DNA of 64,000 nucleotides from Nectonema munidae (lineage: Eukaryota > Nematomorpha > Nectonematoida > Nectonematidae), in assembly GCA_030549495.1 (NCBI GenBank), contig JAUIRK010000903.1:1488001-1552000 (forward strand), given 5' to 3'. The notes under the pieces are model-generated. The model saw only the letters and a list, made by a program, of their open reading frames with translations. It was not told the DNA's origin and did not search any database. Every line of letters starts with the position of its first letter. The stretch's first letter is position 1. Below, piece by piece: positions 15,101-30,100 of the stretch. The translations under genes and the position numbers were made by a program.

Positions 15101-18100
15101 ATGTACTTTATGTTTCTTTTTTCCATTCTTTGCAGTTAAAATAAGAAAACGAGGATGTTTGTTTAGTAGCAGACGAAACGCCATTTTATCTTTATTATAC
15201 AATAAATAAATCAATGCTGTCGGGAACTAATCAAAGAAGTTAAACTTTTTTCCAAAGTTATTCTATATGCCTAGTTGATACCTCAAAATTATTACTATTT
15301 GTCAATGTTGCCAAAAAATTTAAATTATATGTTATACAGTGACTTAGCCTTAAATTTTTATTTAACCTTTGCGGGCATACTGTATACGTTTTTCTCTACA
15401 TCCTTTCTACGAATTTCAGATTACTAAGCGTTGGTGTAATGGATATATGAATACGGGTCTCATAACGATAAAAAGTTTGAGTCCTAGTCGTATCATGACC
15501 TTAATTTTTTCCAATGTTTTTGAACTCATATTTTGATTCATTTGTAATTAAAATTCATCTAATTGAATGCCATTAAAACAGAATGTTCAAGAACCCAACG
15601 TGTTGATTACAAAAATTGAAAAATCATAACTAAAAAAACCTGAAATAATAATGCAACATGAAACGAGTACATTTTCAATGAAATTTCAAATGAAAAAAAA
15701 ATAACGGCATGGATAACTTGATCAAACGAACCATGGCCCATTTCAGTGAGTCAAGATAATACTTGTTCAAAGTTTTCCAACAAGAATCCCATGAAGCATT
15801 TATTTCTAGCAAGTGTTCCTTTGATTGCTTCAAAAACTAGACATGCCGTTTTTAAGGCCATCAAAAACATACATTGATATCCTTGTGGTTGTAACATTTA
15901 AAGCCTACCAGGTTCGCTTAACACCACTACTTGGAGGAAATATGGTATGAGATTGGTAATTAAAGCCATTGCTTTTATATCTATCATTCGGAACTCGACG
16001 ATCCATGCCGAGCATTGGTAAGTAAACACTTTTTGAAGAATGCTTTTTCAACCACTTTTTTCAGAAGTTAAAAATATTGTATGGATATTTTATTAAATAT
16101 GATAGGAATGAAGGAAAGCCCTCCCAACTTTAATTTCTTATAAGTTCTCATCAAAATTACAGAGTCTTATTTACAACTTCACTTGTACAGCAATATATCA
16201 AGCACTTTTAGCAGCTATCAATGCTTTTTTCCCCATTAAACATTTGAAAAGCAGGAAAAATATACACTTTCTATTTTTGTAAAAGTTCCAATATTGGATG
16301 CAGTGAAAGTAGTTAATGAAGAGTGACAGTGTTATCAACAGGGTTGCATAGCGAGTCGGTATCTAATAAATTTGGGAGTGGGAGCTGAGTTTTTTAAGTA
16401 TCTTAGATAAAGAAGTTTAATTTTTGTAAGCTTACTTCTTCTTTAGTCGAAGTTGAAAGCGATAAGGGGGGGGGGGACTCCTCTCTGATCTAAACGTCCT
16501 TCATTGTAGAGATGTATATAACTATACCTCTCCATAGTTATTCACTCGTAAAACAATGTTTTTGAAAGCTTGTAAAGTATCTTGAAGGATAACACAAGTT
16601 TTTAAATTAAACAATAAATTTTTTAATAATAACTCACAACTTTTTTAAATTGTAATTTTTTGATTTTAAGCCTTTTACAATTTTTTTAATATTTATCGTT
16701 TTTATGTTCTTTAGGTAGGGGTAAAGGCATGCCAAAGATGACATGGATAGAAATAGTCAAAAAAGACATGAGTAAAAGATATTTAACATTAGGGGACGAG
16801 CAAAATAGAGATGAATGGCGACGCAAAATAATGAGAGATTCGTTTAATTTTGTCTAAAATTCTATAGTGGTAAAAACCCGCTAAACCTCAGCGTGCTGAA
16901 AACATTACCCGTAAAACTGATTATTATTTTTTTTATGCGTCATTCACAAATGATGTCAATCAGTTTTTATAATCCCCCTCCCCCCACCCCTATATTGCCA
17001 ACTTTCAGCTTAATCGCTCCTCTTCCAAAGTTGACATCTTAAAAAATCCGTCCATGTAGTAAAAGCTATAAAGTTGGGCTTTTATTTACTTGCTATTTTA
17101 ACAAATTTTTTGGTTATTCAAATTTAAGTTGATAATAAAAATTGGATTGTTAAAGCATAAATTAATTGAAAAAAACATTCAGAACTAGTCATTAATTTCA
17201 TTAAAAAATGGATTAATTATTATGGGATGAAAATGATAAATAAAAAGTTATTAAAAAATATAAATATATGATAAAGAGAGTAAAAATATATAAAATAAAC
17301 ACACATATTTGTTAGGAAAGTAAGAGACTGATAAGGGTTTCTTTTTGTAAACAGATCGGTTTGAAAAATTTTATGTCCAGAGCCTCTTTCACATCTAACC
17401 TTGAGGAATCCTTGAATGATATAATCTTAAAACAATCGGATCAATAGGAACTAACGCAATCAAAATTTTCCAGAACGTGTTTCTTTATGGATGAAATACA
17501 AATCATGGCTTCCTTATATTTCAATGCACCATTTCTAATTCCAGATGGAACATGTTCATTGATCTTAGAATCAAGCCTTTGAAATGTTTGGCCAATATGT
17601 GAAGCATCACAACTGTGGCACTTGAATTTGTCACACTAGGAATTTTTTTTTTAATTATACTCCATTTATTCTTTAATTTTAGCAGGTCTTAAAAATACAA
17701 AAATGTTTATGATCTCGTATTATATTATACATTATTATAAAAAATATAGAACATTTTTTTAAGAAATCTAAAATTAAAAGCTTAATACAGATAGAATGTG
17801 CTCAATCAGGATTAGTTGAGAAGATTTAAAGGTGGTCGTTAAAGCAACTTTGATTGGATAAAGTACTTACATTCATGAATGTATATATATATATATCCTT
17901 ATAGGGGTGATTAAGTGAGTGTTAGGTCCTTTTTATTTGTATTTTTATATAATTTCTTAACTATTTTTTTTATCAATATCTTTCATATTATTTTACCTCA
18001 AATAAACGCTGTAAAGAAAGAATCGCCTATTTATAAATAAAGTAAAACATTTCTTTACAGCTTAAAGTATCTTGGATCATTTAAGATAAATTTATAGCGT

Positions 18101-21100
18101 GTTTTTATTATTTATATAGATTTTTGATTCTCTCTCAACAGTTACAAATCACGTCAAATCCCCAGAAGTTTCTTCATCTTCTACCACACCTCCAACATCT
18201 CTTTTTTTAAGTGAATTCTTATTTTTTTGCATATACATATAACATTTTATTTTGATCACAGCGACATTTTTCCTTTTTGTAAGTATTTTTATTTTTTTAT
18301 CGCATTTTAAAGCTAACTTCTTTTGATCAATCATTTTGGAATCCTTTCACAAATTTTAAGGGCAGAGAGGATGAAAATCTTTTGAATAATATTTTTGTTG
18401 GTGTGAGTAAGCTTGCATTGATTCCATAAAGAGGCGTGAGTATGGTTGGTTAGATGCTTAGTAGGTTAGGTCTTGGGTTCGATCCTACACCAAGCTTGTT
18501 TTCCTCATAGTTCGATACAAGCGGCGCAATTGTGTTCGATGAAAACACCCTACGGTACCATTACCATTTCATATTATAAATCCGTTTCCTGAATTCAATA
18601 TCGAACCTTTGTTCTCTGTTCTAGAATTATTTTGCTTCTTATTGAGTTTGATCTCTGCTTTCAACGAGTATCTTGAAAAAGAGCCCGTGTGCTCATTATT
18701 TTAGAACCTAGTGATGACCAAGAGTTTTGGATAGCAGACCTTTTTTTAATATCTACGCTTTTCTAGAAGTAGAAAAAGTAGAAAGTAGGGGAGAAAAAAA
18801 ATTGTAGGATGAAGCTGAGAACTTTGACTCCCAATGTTGTTTCGTTCTACTCCTCATTGTTCGATTAATGCGTGGCAAATTCTCCTTTCTCGATGACTCC
18901 ACAATACTTTTACCTTTATTTTCTAACTATTTAAATAACTAACCCGCTATACGAACTTTATATTTAGTATACATTATGTTTTAACAAAATGATAAGTCCA
19001 CTTTTTAGCTGATCTCTAGGGAGTGACAAAATCAACAAGACCTCTATTTTTCAAATTGTAATTCATATCATTCATAGAAATCTAAAGTCACATATTTGAA
19101 AATATTAAAAAGCAGTACCTTCACATAAAGAAACACTCCCTGAGAGCAATGAATATTAAAAACATATAAAGAGAACACCTAAAAATTGTTATCGAATCTG
19201 ATGGAGAGCAGCTTTGAATATGTCATTAAAAACTACTCTCATAATAAAACACGAACTTATTGATATACTTGTATACTCTAATGAAACCTGTGCTTCATTT
19301 CGTAAGGTTATTCTTTAACATGGTATTTAAAATTCCTTTAATGATATAAAATCAATTGAGCTTAGGTACTGAACAAAGGCGGCCCTGTTAAGGCGGTCCT
19401 GAGGTAGGGAAATGATGAGGCGACCACAAGAACAATGAGAATGTAATAAATATACATTTTTATTAATATCACAAAGTTGCCATTTGTTGATTTGGTGAAA
19501 AGACACTTTTATCACATATTGGGATTATTGGTCCATCCTCAATCAATTTTTTTCCAAAAATCTGTCGCATATAATTTTTATAACAAATTATTAAAGAGAA
19601 TATTTCGACTCTTTGAATCTTTTTCAACTTAAGTCAAGCAGAAAGAGGAAGAAATGGCTTTTATTGTGAATATGTCAGTAAAGGATTTTTGTGAGTGAAT
19701 CCTTCATTACATATTCACCACAAAAGCCGTTCCCTCCGCTTTCTGCTGCACTTTATTTCAAAAAAACTGATAGAGTCGAAATATTCTTAATAAAGATTTG
19801 TCATACCATCTTACTATATTTCCTCTTTATATTTTGCATACTTAATATTACAGCCCTTCAGCCTCGCCTTTTTGTTATATAAATTTGATGTACGTATTAA
19901 GAAATGTACAAATTTGAGATAGTGGAGCAATATTTATGATTAGGTGTGTTAATAACTTCTAATCTTCCTTTCCATCAATAATCATGTTCCAAAATTTTGG
20001 TCTGTAGATTAGTTATGGTCATGTTTTCTTCACAAAGATGTTCTAATCTTTAGTGCATATTGAGATTTGAAGTGAATATTTCATCCTTAGAATGCTCCTT
20101 TTCAAATGAAGCCAAATTTCATTCATTTTTTTTTCTGTCACCTTGATAATCTTCATATGAAAATCAAAATTTTCGTGCCAAATTATTCTCTGTTTGTTAG
20201 TTCATGCATACGCGAAGATTAATAAATCAAAAAATTGCTGAAGATTGAATGATATTAAAACAACAAAATCTGATCCGTGATAGCAGGATTCTGGAAAAAT
20301 CAGCTCGCTAAAGCAATTTTAGTTTGAATTAACAGTATATCACCATTTACTCTCTAATTCCAAACACATTTTAAGTCTCTAATAATCGTCTACCCATCTT
20401 ACCTACACTCTATTTGAATGTTAGTTATGATATTTTAATTATATTAAAATATAATTATATAATCATTGTTCTCTCTTCTTCAATTATTTTTAGAAGGAAA
20501 GATTCTTCTTATTTTGTAAAAGTTTCAATATTGGATACAGTAAAAATAATTAATGAAGAATAACATCAATTATTCAATAAGATTTTTTTATGTATAAAAC
20601 TTAAAAAATTACATTTTTTTAATTAGTTGATTATTATCATAATTAAATTTTAATTGAACATCTGTCAACCTAGACCACATTTGATGGTTCCCTTCAGAGA
20701 TCTGTAATACATGTATTTTATAAAATTGTCAAAACAAAAATAAAAAGTAATCCGAATAAAAATTTAATTATGATAAAACAAAATACTTCCCTCAATCAGT
20801 GTTATCACACTCGCACCTGCACCGCGCGCAATTTTTTTATTGGTTTTCTTAGGTACCAGAGTGCTTATATCGCCTAATCACGCACGATTCTAATACACAT
20901 AAACGCAGTTGTTTTTCTTACTATCGCATTTCTACCCTAAACTGTATACACAAGGGCACGATTATTAATTCAATTCTTTTATTTTTTAAACAAAACAAGA
21001 ATTTTCTAGTTAATATTCACTGTAAAAATTGAAATAGATATTTAAGACAAATCAAAAGCACCATCAAGAATTTTGAAGGCTAAGCAACAAATCAAATAGA

Positions 21101-24100
21101 AGAACCAAAGCAACAAAAATTTACAAATATTTATACATACCATTATCAGCGATTTATACTATCACTGATTTCCAAAAAAGGTTAGTAATAGCTAATATAT
21201 TTATTTTATTAAAATTTGCAGCTTCCACATCTTTGATTCCGCCAGACTTATCCAAGATTTTTCCAACTCCCCCCTCCCTTGAGTCAATCCATCCAAACCT
21301 GTATTCCCCACTCGAGTGCTTCACCTCCTCTTCCGAAAGCTGCAATACCATAATATCCTCTCCCCCTCCTCAGTTCTTCTCTCACCACTACACAAGCAAT
21401 CACCACTCTGTCACTTCCCTTCTTACAAGCTTTGGAGATAATATCTCTAAACTTAGGTTACTCAACAACAAAATTCTAGAATCCAAGGTATTTATCATTT
21501 TTCCTAACTCTTAGCCATGGTACGATTTAATAATTTTATTAAGATGGTATATTTTTGTGTGATCTCTAACAATGAAAAAATTATAAAATGAAGTTTTAAT
21601 CAAAATACAGTATGTTACAGTCTTTAACTGTCTTTCAAGAAAAACGAACATTTTTTTCATTATATCATCAATGATAATAAAAGTAAAACAATATGGAGAG
21701 AATACAAAAAAAAATTTTAATCATCCGTTTTGACCTATTATTGCAGTAAAAACATTAATTTTATAACAAATTTGCAAAGGAATCTATTACACAAGTGTTT
21801 ATAAGTCAGTTTTTGTTCCCTCTATATAATGTATTCGATGATGACCAGCTGCAAATTAAAAAAATGAAAAATGATTCTCGCTTTTTATGCTGTTGTTAAT
21901 ACTATTTTTTTCTATAAACTTTATTTTTAGAATTTTGATCCGATATCTTATAGTTCTTCTCATTCATCTTCAAAAAAAGAGGATTTTGAGGAGATTTTTA
22001 ATCCTATGCAGCTGAGAAGTAATATCGATGACACAATTAAGAAAAAGTACATAGCCTCTTGGCAAAGATCAAAACTTTCCATTGATTCCTCTCAAGCACA
22101 GTAACATTTCTTTTTATTTATTTTTTTTCGATATGAGAACGTGAAATTTATGAGAGAAGTTTGTTATCTTTTTGTCTAATTGTTAGACTAAATTTTGAAC
22201 GTGCAAAAATTTGCACATTATTGACACTTTTCAATCCCAATTATGAATAAGATGGATTGTATTTCCTTTTTTTATGAGACATTTTATTTTTATTTCCACC
22301 ATTTTTACCTGTAATAAGTTTAGAATCTTTATTATTAGTTAATCCTAATTTTTATGACCAGTCCAAAATTTATCCTTTATTTAAGAACCATTTTTTAACT
22401 TAATTTATTTCTTGAAGGATATATTATGAAATGATATTTATATCCTTTACAGCCAAGACTGCGTTAACGACCACTGCAATTAATTAAAAGGCCAGCTGTC
22501 TATAACGACCACATTCAATTTTCCTCAATTCTGATTTAGCCTATTTGACCCAGGGCTCTTAGAGTCGGAGGGAAAATACCAGACTACGATTCCAAGTACT
22601 TAAAAAAAATCAGATTTCGAGTGCAAATACCGAGATACTTAATAAATTTAACACCAACTCTTCGCTTCCGACTTCAACTAAAGAAAGCACACTCTGTTAT
22701 ATGCTTACAAAAAGAAACTATTTTTTAGTTTCTTTAAAATACTTAAAAAATTATTTTTTAATACAAAAATGGACTCCCACTTCCCGACCCCTTTTCACCC
22801 CTGCCAACCATCTGTCAACAAAGACTACTTTTGATGGTTCCCTTGAAAAATCTCGAATATAGGCTTGCTTCTATTTTGTAAAATTGTCAAAATAAAAATA
22901 ATTATATAAATCAAAAAATGGTTTTGTATAATTTCAAAGTATAAACATGTAGTTTTGAGTTATTTTTAATTCATTTTTGAAAGATCTTTAAAAATTAATA
23001 AAAACTAGTGTTTAGAATAAAAAAGTTAAGCCTTGAAATATTTTTTTTATGAAATTAAGTTTTCCTTGAACTATTTGCACCTTCTTGCTCGCGCTTCGTA
23101 TTTTGGAAATCGTTGGGTGTAGGCACCGTGCGACTAAATGCCCTTTTATGCTGAAGTTTTGAAAAACTTTTCGTTTAGTTATTTTTTTCAACAAATTATT
23201 ATATAAAAGTAGACGATTTATCGGACACCTGTATCCCACTCTATCTGAAATGCTTACGAGCACGATGAAACTATAATAATCATTGATACACAAAAAGAAT
23301 ATTTTTTGAAAGGGAAAATATACATATATTAATACACTATAATTTCGTTGTGTCCACGTTTTTTTTAGAAAATTTCTGATAATTTAGTATATTTGCGATT
23401 ATTTTAGCTTATTTCGGAAACAGTTTTATATATTTGTTTTGCCTTATAATTTATTTATTAAAATATATTAAATTTTTGGGAAATGCCATCTTTCATATTC
23501 TATAATAAATAGATTTTACAACTTTTGAGGCTCAATTACCCAAAATCTTTTCCCGACCCCTAAAACTTTAGATCGTCCATCATACTATAAATATTTTCAT
23601 ATCAAAGATCTGCAAGTGACCACAAGAACATCGTTAATGTCATTCTTTTTAAAAGGAGTAAAGGAGCATGCTCATCCTATGAAACGACAAATGCGTCTTC
23701 ATCCTATGCGAATAAAAGTGTCTACAATACTGTGAGCATTGACTCCCCATTCCCCGATTTCAAGTCTCCTAGAGCAGCCGTCCATTCTGTAGGTAATGTC
23801 GTTTATATCATCTTTCTTTTATATCGCCTGTTATTGCTAAGGAGAATCACGCTTTTTAAGCCGTTGATGGCCAGTGTGATTACTTTAAGCACTTCAAACT
23901 TGCCTTGAAATAAAAATCTTTATTTTTCTGTAGCACACTTCTCACTGGATTGCTGCTGCAGAAAACGATTATTTTGTTAAATCTCGGTATTTTAACTGGT
24001 AACGATATATAATAGGAAAGATACGCGAGATCAAAGGAAAATTATTTGCTTGATAGAAAGAAAAATAATAAAGAATTGAAATGCTAAAACTAAAATTTCT

Positions 24101-27100
24101 ACTTGTGTGTTTTTTTAATATTAAGAGCATCATTATATCACTGTACTCTTTAACTCATATTCAATAAGCTACAATTAAACGTAATTTATTTAGAAAAATG
24201 CAAAAATATATTTAAATTAGCCAAATTAACTCAATACCATGTAATATAATTAATCAGAGGGGCAGTTGTTCTGCTACCCTTCTTTACATAACTTTTCAAA
24301 TCGATAGGATCTTGCGTTTTATTTTTTACTGTTTTCTTTCATCCCAACGAACTAAGAAATTTTTAATAACGACCTCTTATTTTTGTTTTTACATAAATTG
24401 CTTCATGGAAGTGTCTTTCAGCATTCACATTTCTTTTTGCTTAAAATTTTCACTTTAATACAAGTCTTTCTTCCCATTTTGATAGTATTTTAACTTTTCT
24501 TGCACTTCTTAATTTTCACTTTGATGTTATTTTTTTGAACGAAATATCGCAATTCAACTTTTAACGAGGCGCAGACATTTTAATATATTTTAAATATGCT
24601 TTCAAACTTGTTTTTTCACAATCTTCTTCTATTATAAGCTAAATCTTCCTCTGATAATTAAAAATTTTTGTTATTATTATTAATCTCTTATCTTTATTTT
24701 AGCTTTATTTTTCAATGAGATTTTATATATTTAGAGCAGACAATTTTCCTTCCTTTGTTCATCGGTGTCACACTATTTCTTAAAGCGTTAATGTTTCACG
24801 CTTCTGTTTTACTTATTTTTATCTTGATATTTGAATAAATTTTTTCAGTTTGTCCTCTGAATATGTACAACTTTTTACAATCATTCATTAAACATCATCC
24901 TCATCATCCATTCGCCCTTCCGGGCATGGCCGTTTTCCTAGCTAACCAGGGTTCGGCCATTTGTTTGCAGCTTCTTTTCCATGTTTTTCTACATAAAAAC
25001 TTTCATCATTCATTAAACAATTATATTATATTAACCCTTTGAGGATCAGTGAGGCACCAGTGTCCCAAGAAATGAAAATTGTCTCCTTTAAATATATAAA
25101 ATTTCATTGAAAAGAAAGCAGACGAATCGTCTTCAAAATTTTGGTCTTCAAAGGGTTAAATATAATATAATATTCTTACAATTATATTATATTAAATAAT
25201 ACCGTTGATTGTAGCTTCCCCAAGTTCGGTAAATCCTCTAGTGGTAGATCCGCGCGATTCTACTGTTTTCTTCTGTTTGACTATACTTACATTTTTCCTC
25301 TTATTTTTGCAAAGGACCTTTTGATCTGCAGTCTCCAGCATCAAACATGTCCTCCCTCTCAAACTCTTATCACCAGCAAAAGAGTTGTGAAACGCCATCT
25401 TCCGGCTTGGAGCAATCCATTCAAAGTCACACCGCTCTTTTAGCCATTTTGTTTGCATCCGATGCTCCCATCATCAACTCTTTTCCAGACCACAATTTCC
25501 ACAGCTGCACCCTCTGTGTTTGCAATATGAGTATTCGCGCACCGCAAACATTCTTCTCCAACGTGTAAGTTTTTCTTTAGTCTTTCTTACTTTGTTTTTT
25601 TTCATTTTACAATCCTGCAACTCAAATCTTTTTTACCTTGACATTTTCAGGTCTCATATTTGGTTTTTCATTAATTTTAAATATAAAGCAAACTTTTTGT
25701 ATTAAAAATTTGTATATTTTACATCAATAATATTGGCGTGCTAATAATCTTTACTACTTTTCCAAAATGTTTTTTGACTTGGCTTTATGAGTTTTACTCC
25801 ACGATCTCTTATTAAGGCTAAAATTGAAACAATTATTTCTCTAGATAAAAATATATAACAAAATAACATATACTTTTAATTTCAGTAACAAGCTATAAAA
25901 TTAATCCATTAATAAAATAATTACTATTTTCAAAATAGCAAAATAAGTGATTGTATTATTACAAGTATAGGATTAATGCTACTATCTACATATAAGCTAA
26001 ACTTTATCTTCATTTTTTCATGGAATTATACACGCTATTTGAATATATATATTAATTATATTTATTGAAAAAGTTATACCTAATATTCTTTAAGGGAAAA
26101 CTAATATGTATATTATGTATAAAAAGAATATCCAACTTTTTTTTGTCAAAAAAAAAATAAAAAATTAAATTATAAAAAAAGTTTGAAAAATTTCCAAGAC
26201 ACAAGTTTTGTTCATAGCTTTATTTTCCATCTGATCTTTTTGACATATTTCTAATGTTTCTAATCTGATTTTCTCCTTTCTTCGTTCTTAAATCATCATA
26301 CACTTTTTGTGTCCCTTGATTTCTTGCAACCGCAAACATCTTTTGGCTTCCTTCTTTTTTGTTCCATATAATTCCTTATCTTCTTTCAAGTACGTTTTTT
26401 GCCACTTCTTAAAAGCCTTTTTTTCTCTTTCAACACTCTTCTCACACTTTCGTTCCACCACAATGTCTCTTTTTGCTTTATTCCTCCAGGCTTGTTGCGT
26501 CTTAAGACTTTTACTCACTAATATTAAATTCTTCTTTATCTTTCCCAACATTTCTTCTACATGCTCACTCTTTTTCCATTGTATGACCATTTTTATGGCT
26601 TCCTTAAACTCACACTTTGTTCCACTTTCCTTCATATTCCAAATCTTCAGTTTCTCATTTTTTCGAATATTTTGCTTATATACTTTGTTTTTATACCAGT
26701 CAAGAACAATCAATTTGTGTTGGCTAACAATTTCACGCCCAGGAATAGCCTTGCAATACTTTAAATTTTTTGCATTTTTTGCCTTATCAAGATAAAATCT
26801 ATTAGCTTTTCTTCCATTACCCGTCATCAATCCCACATTCTACGTGGGGTCGATAATCCAGTCTTTCTCCCTTCTCTTGCAAGTTTTTCCAACATTCTTT
26901 TTGAAGTAGGCAGTTGAGGTTTTATGACCAAATGCCCTTCCTGACGCCAACCATTTTGTTTTAAGCATTGGGAACCTTTAGCTTTTGCTCTTCCTTGAGC
27001 TTAAACCACAAGGCAGTGGTGGTAATTTGTACTCAGAGTTATTTTCTCCTAGAACAATTGCCCGCCAAGACTAACGAGTTTGTTCTACCCGAAACTGTAG

Positions 27101-30100
27101 GTTAACCCATTTACGACCAAGCAAAGCAGACGATATCTAAAAAAACGCAGACGATTTATATTCAAAGTCATTGAAAAAAGCAGACGAAGATGAAATTACT
27201 TATGTTCCCAAATAGGAACATTGGTCGTAAATGTGTTAAAGCGCCTACTCCCCTCTTTTTTCCTCTAGATCATTTAGTTTAAAACAACTCCACCACGAGG
27301 AGGCAGATCTAGAGATTTACTGCCAGAGGCTTTTTGAGGCATTTCCAGGAAAATAAGAGCTTACCTTATTCCCAGCCTCGGGGTTAGCAGCCTTCGGAGC
27401 CTTAATTTCAACAACACTATAGAGAGCCTAATCACACATGTGCGCTAAAAGAATACCCTATTTTAAGAAATACATCCATCATAAAAGCATATACTCAATT
27501 CCCCTCGTTATAGCATCAGATTTGGGCGGATTTTATTTTAGCCTCTTTTCCCTAACATCTCCGTTGTGCTCAAACAAAGCACTTTTGCCTCCACCCTCTT
27601 CCTGCGTTTGTGGTTTCGATGCCTTCACCAACCGAGTAAACACATGGGCTTGTGGATTATTTGCTGAGGATGAGATAGACACCCTCGGGATGCATTCACT
27701 CAATAACACCACTTCCGGAGTTGCAACTAAGCCCCACACTACCCTTTCTTCTGCTCCTACTACATCATCTAATTCGCAAAACCATTCCAGTCAGTCACTC
27801 AATTCCTTCAACAATTCACAAACCTCATTAGGTACGCCAACAATCTACTTTCTATTTTATTTTTTGTATGAAATTAAAATTTATCATCATACACATTTTC
27901 AAATGAAAAAGTGTTCATTTTTTTGGTTTGGTGCATAAATAAATACCATAATTGCACAAATTATATTACAAATAAAAATAAACCTGAAATTATTCAATGC
28001 CACTGAGTTGACTTTTTTCCTCAATTTTGAAGCTAATACTTTATTCCTACACTAGTTGACTAGCTGATCCAGTCTTACCATCTCGTTTTTTAGTAATATT
28101 AATAAGTTGGTATTGTTCATGTAATCATGATATTTATTTATAAGCCATGGTACAGTAAAAATAGACTCGGATAATCGATTATATCGGAGAAATATATCAG
28201 TCCCAATCTTTTTTTTGTTTTCCATGTTAAAAGACTTGCCTATACTGGATCCGGTATTAAATATATCGGATAACTTCTATAATCTCAATAGCAAACAATG
28301 AAAGAAAATGATTCGTGTATATAGGATTAAATTTTAGAATACATAACTTAAACTTATTGAACATAAAATTTGCTTATTATCTTTTTGATTAACAACTTAC
28401 TTTTCTAACTCATAAGTTTCTTTGTTTTAATTTTGTTTATATTTTTATATAAACACTTCAAAAGTCTTTTATAATCTATTTTTATTTTAAAATTTTTTTT
28501 TATAGCATTAATTAGAGTATAATTTTGTTTTACTTGTTTATCTATATTGTCTTGTATTAAATAATTGTTTGTATTAAAAGCCTTAAATAAAAGCTGTTTG
28601 TAAATTTCATCTATTGATTTTTATTATTTTTCAATAACTTTTGTTTCTTTTTTAAAAAATGGCAGAGCAACCGGATTATATTGGCAAATGCTTCCCGAAA
28701 ATTATCTAGGATTTATTGGACACAAGTAACACGGCAAAAAGCAGCCTAAACAAAGAATTAATCTGTTGGATAGTGCTAATATGAATGAGAGCGACAAACT
28801 CCCTATACTTGCAATTGGAAAATTTTAAAATCATCGTGCATTTAAAGACATCTTACGTACACCGGTGGAATACAAGTTCAATAAAAAAGCATGGATACCC
28901 ATCGATATATTTGAGAAATGGATTAGAAACTTAGATGAAAGAATGAGGAAAGAAGATCGAAAAATTGCTATGATTCTGGATAACTGTACCGCTCATCCAC
29001 ATTTAGAACTCGACAACATAGAATTTTTTTTATTCCACCGAACATGATATCGTGTACACATCCCATGGAAGCAGGCATCATTCAAAATTTTAAGTTCCAC
29101 TAGAGAAACATCTAATCTACATGTAGATTAGAAGCAGCTGAAGCAAATCAAGATCTCAAGTGGGATTTACTCAAATGCCTGTTTACAGTAAAATTTGCAT
29201 GGTCTATGGTAAAGCAAAAAACTGTTCAAAATTGTTGCCACAATGTTGGTTTTGTTTCCACTGATGTTGACATTGAAGAAGTTTCAAAAACTTTTAATAA
29301 TGAACAAAAAGAGTTCAGAAATGTATGGAGTCAACTTGAAAAGAAACTTTGTGATATCCCATCAATGCATGGTTACATTAATATTGATGCCGAAATAATT
29401 GATCCTATTTCTGATAAACACACAGTCTTGAATAATCTAGAAGATACTTCTATCGAATCTCAATCTTTCCCTGTTCCAACCATGTTAGATGCACTTCATG
29501 TTATTGATTGTGTTAGATTTATTCTTTCTCCTTCTTGGGATGATCACGAAGTTATTTTACAAATCGCAGACCAGTTTGAGAAGCTTGTCCTGAAACAATC
29601 AGCCTTAAAATCAAAGCAGGAACTATTTTCTGAGTATATTTCGTTGATATTTTTCATTGAAAGTGCTTCATATACTTATCAACCGTTAAAGAAATTTAAT
29701 CTTGAAAGTCTGGCTGTGTTTATTATAAAATTGCTAAATTATACTCACGCATTATAATTAAAACATATTTTATTTATATGCACTAATAAATTTTTATTAA
29801 ATTTTATTTATATGCACTATTATTGTGACAAAATTACGACCTTGCCATGACAAAAGTTCGGAAATTATTGGTCTTTTTATTTATTTTAAATTATTTTCAT
29901 ACCTTTTTAGACTCATCATCTCCAATGTGGCCTTATCCTCTTTATTTGATGGAGTTGTTGTACAGCAATATTCAACCATTTTCTTCCCTCTTCCTCTATC
30001 CCCATTCTGATTTGAGCAAGGCGAGTTGCGCTAAAAATTCTTCAAGCAAAAATTTTTTCAATTCTGTTCTTTACTCTGATTTGTGCAAACTAATTTTGCA

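Larger units (their letters stand above)
15103..18141 (+). other. MED13 intron 10 (may hide an exon)
   Basis: Contains a tRNA-like segment (15427-15505), a CAGGG-ended repeat (16339-16484), an 11-G run at 16466-16476, a LINE C-terminal fragment (16717-16860) and a Penelope-like endonuclease fragment (17330-17640). The segment at 15560-15900 has antisense readings with many stops that I could not assign. Confidence 0.5.
18211..21221 (+). other. MED13 intron 11
   Basis: Holds the tRNA-headed SINE (18431-18625), a palindromic element (19579-19805), the repeat at 20510-20585 and another repeat at 20640-20755 whose partner is at about 22800-22905. No gene recognised. If a conserved acidic MED13 exon exists, it may lie here or in intron 10. 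Confidence 0.5.
25565..27541 (+). other. MED13 intron 15
   Basis: Contains the antisense LINE fragment (26288-26836, extending to about 26960) and a family-2 TTAA element (27106-27235). 25700-26250 is plain AT-rich DNA. The + strand frames at 26307-26795 are shadows of the LINE. Confidence 0.55.

Noticed and set aside
15427-15505. Functional tRNA gene
   Set aside because: Box-like motifs are present, but a seven-base acceptor stem and a proper anticodon arm could not be formed.
21154-21351. 65-codon minus-strand frame
   Set aside because: Antisense shadow of MED13 exon 12 (PTPPSLES).
26307-26795. 162-codon plus-strand open frame
   Set aside because: It is antisense to the LINE frame on the minus strand, which has recognisable endonuclease-end motifs; the plus frame is only hydrophobic low-complexity sequence.
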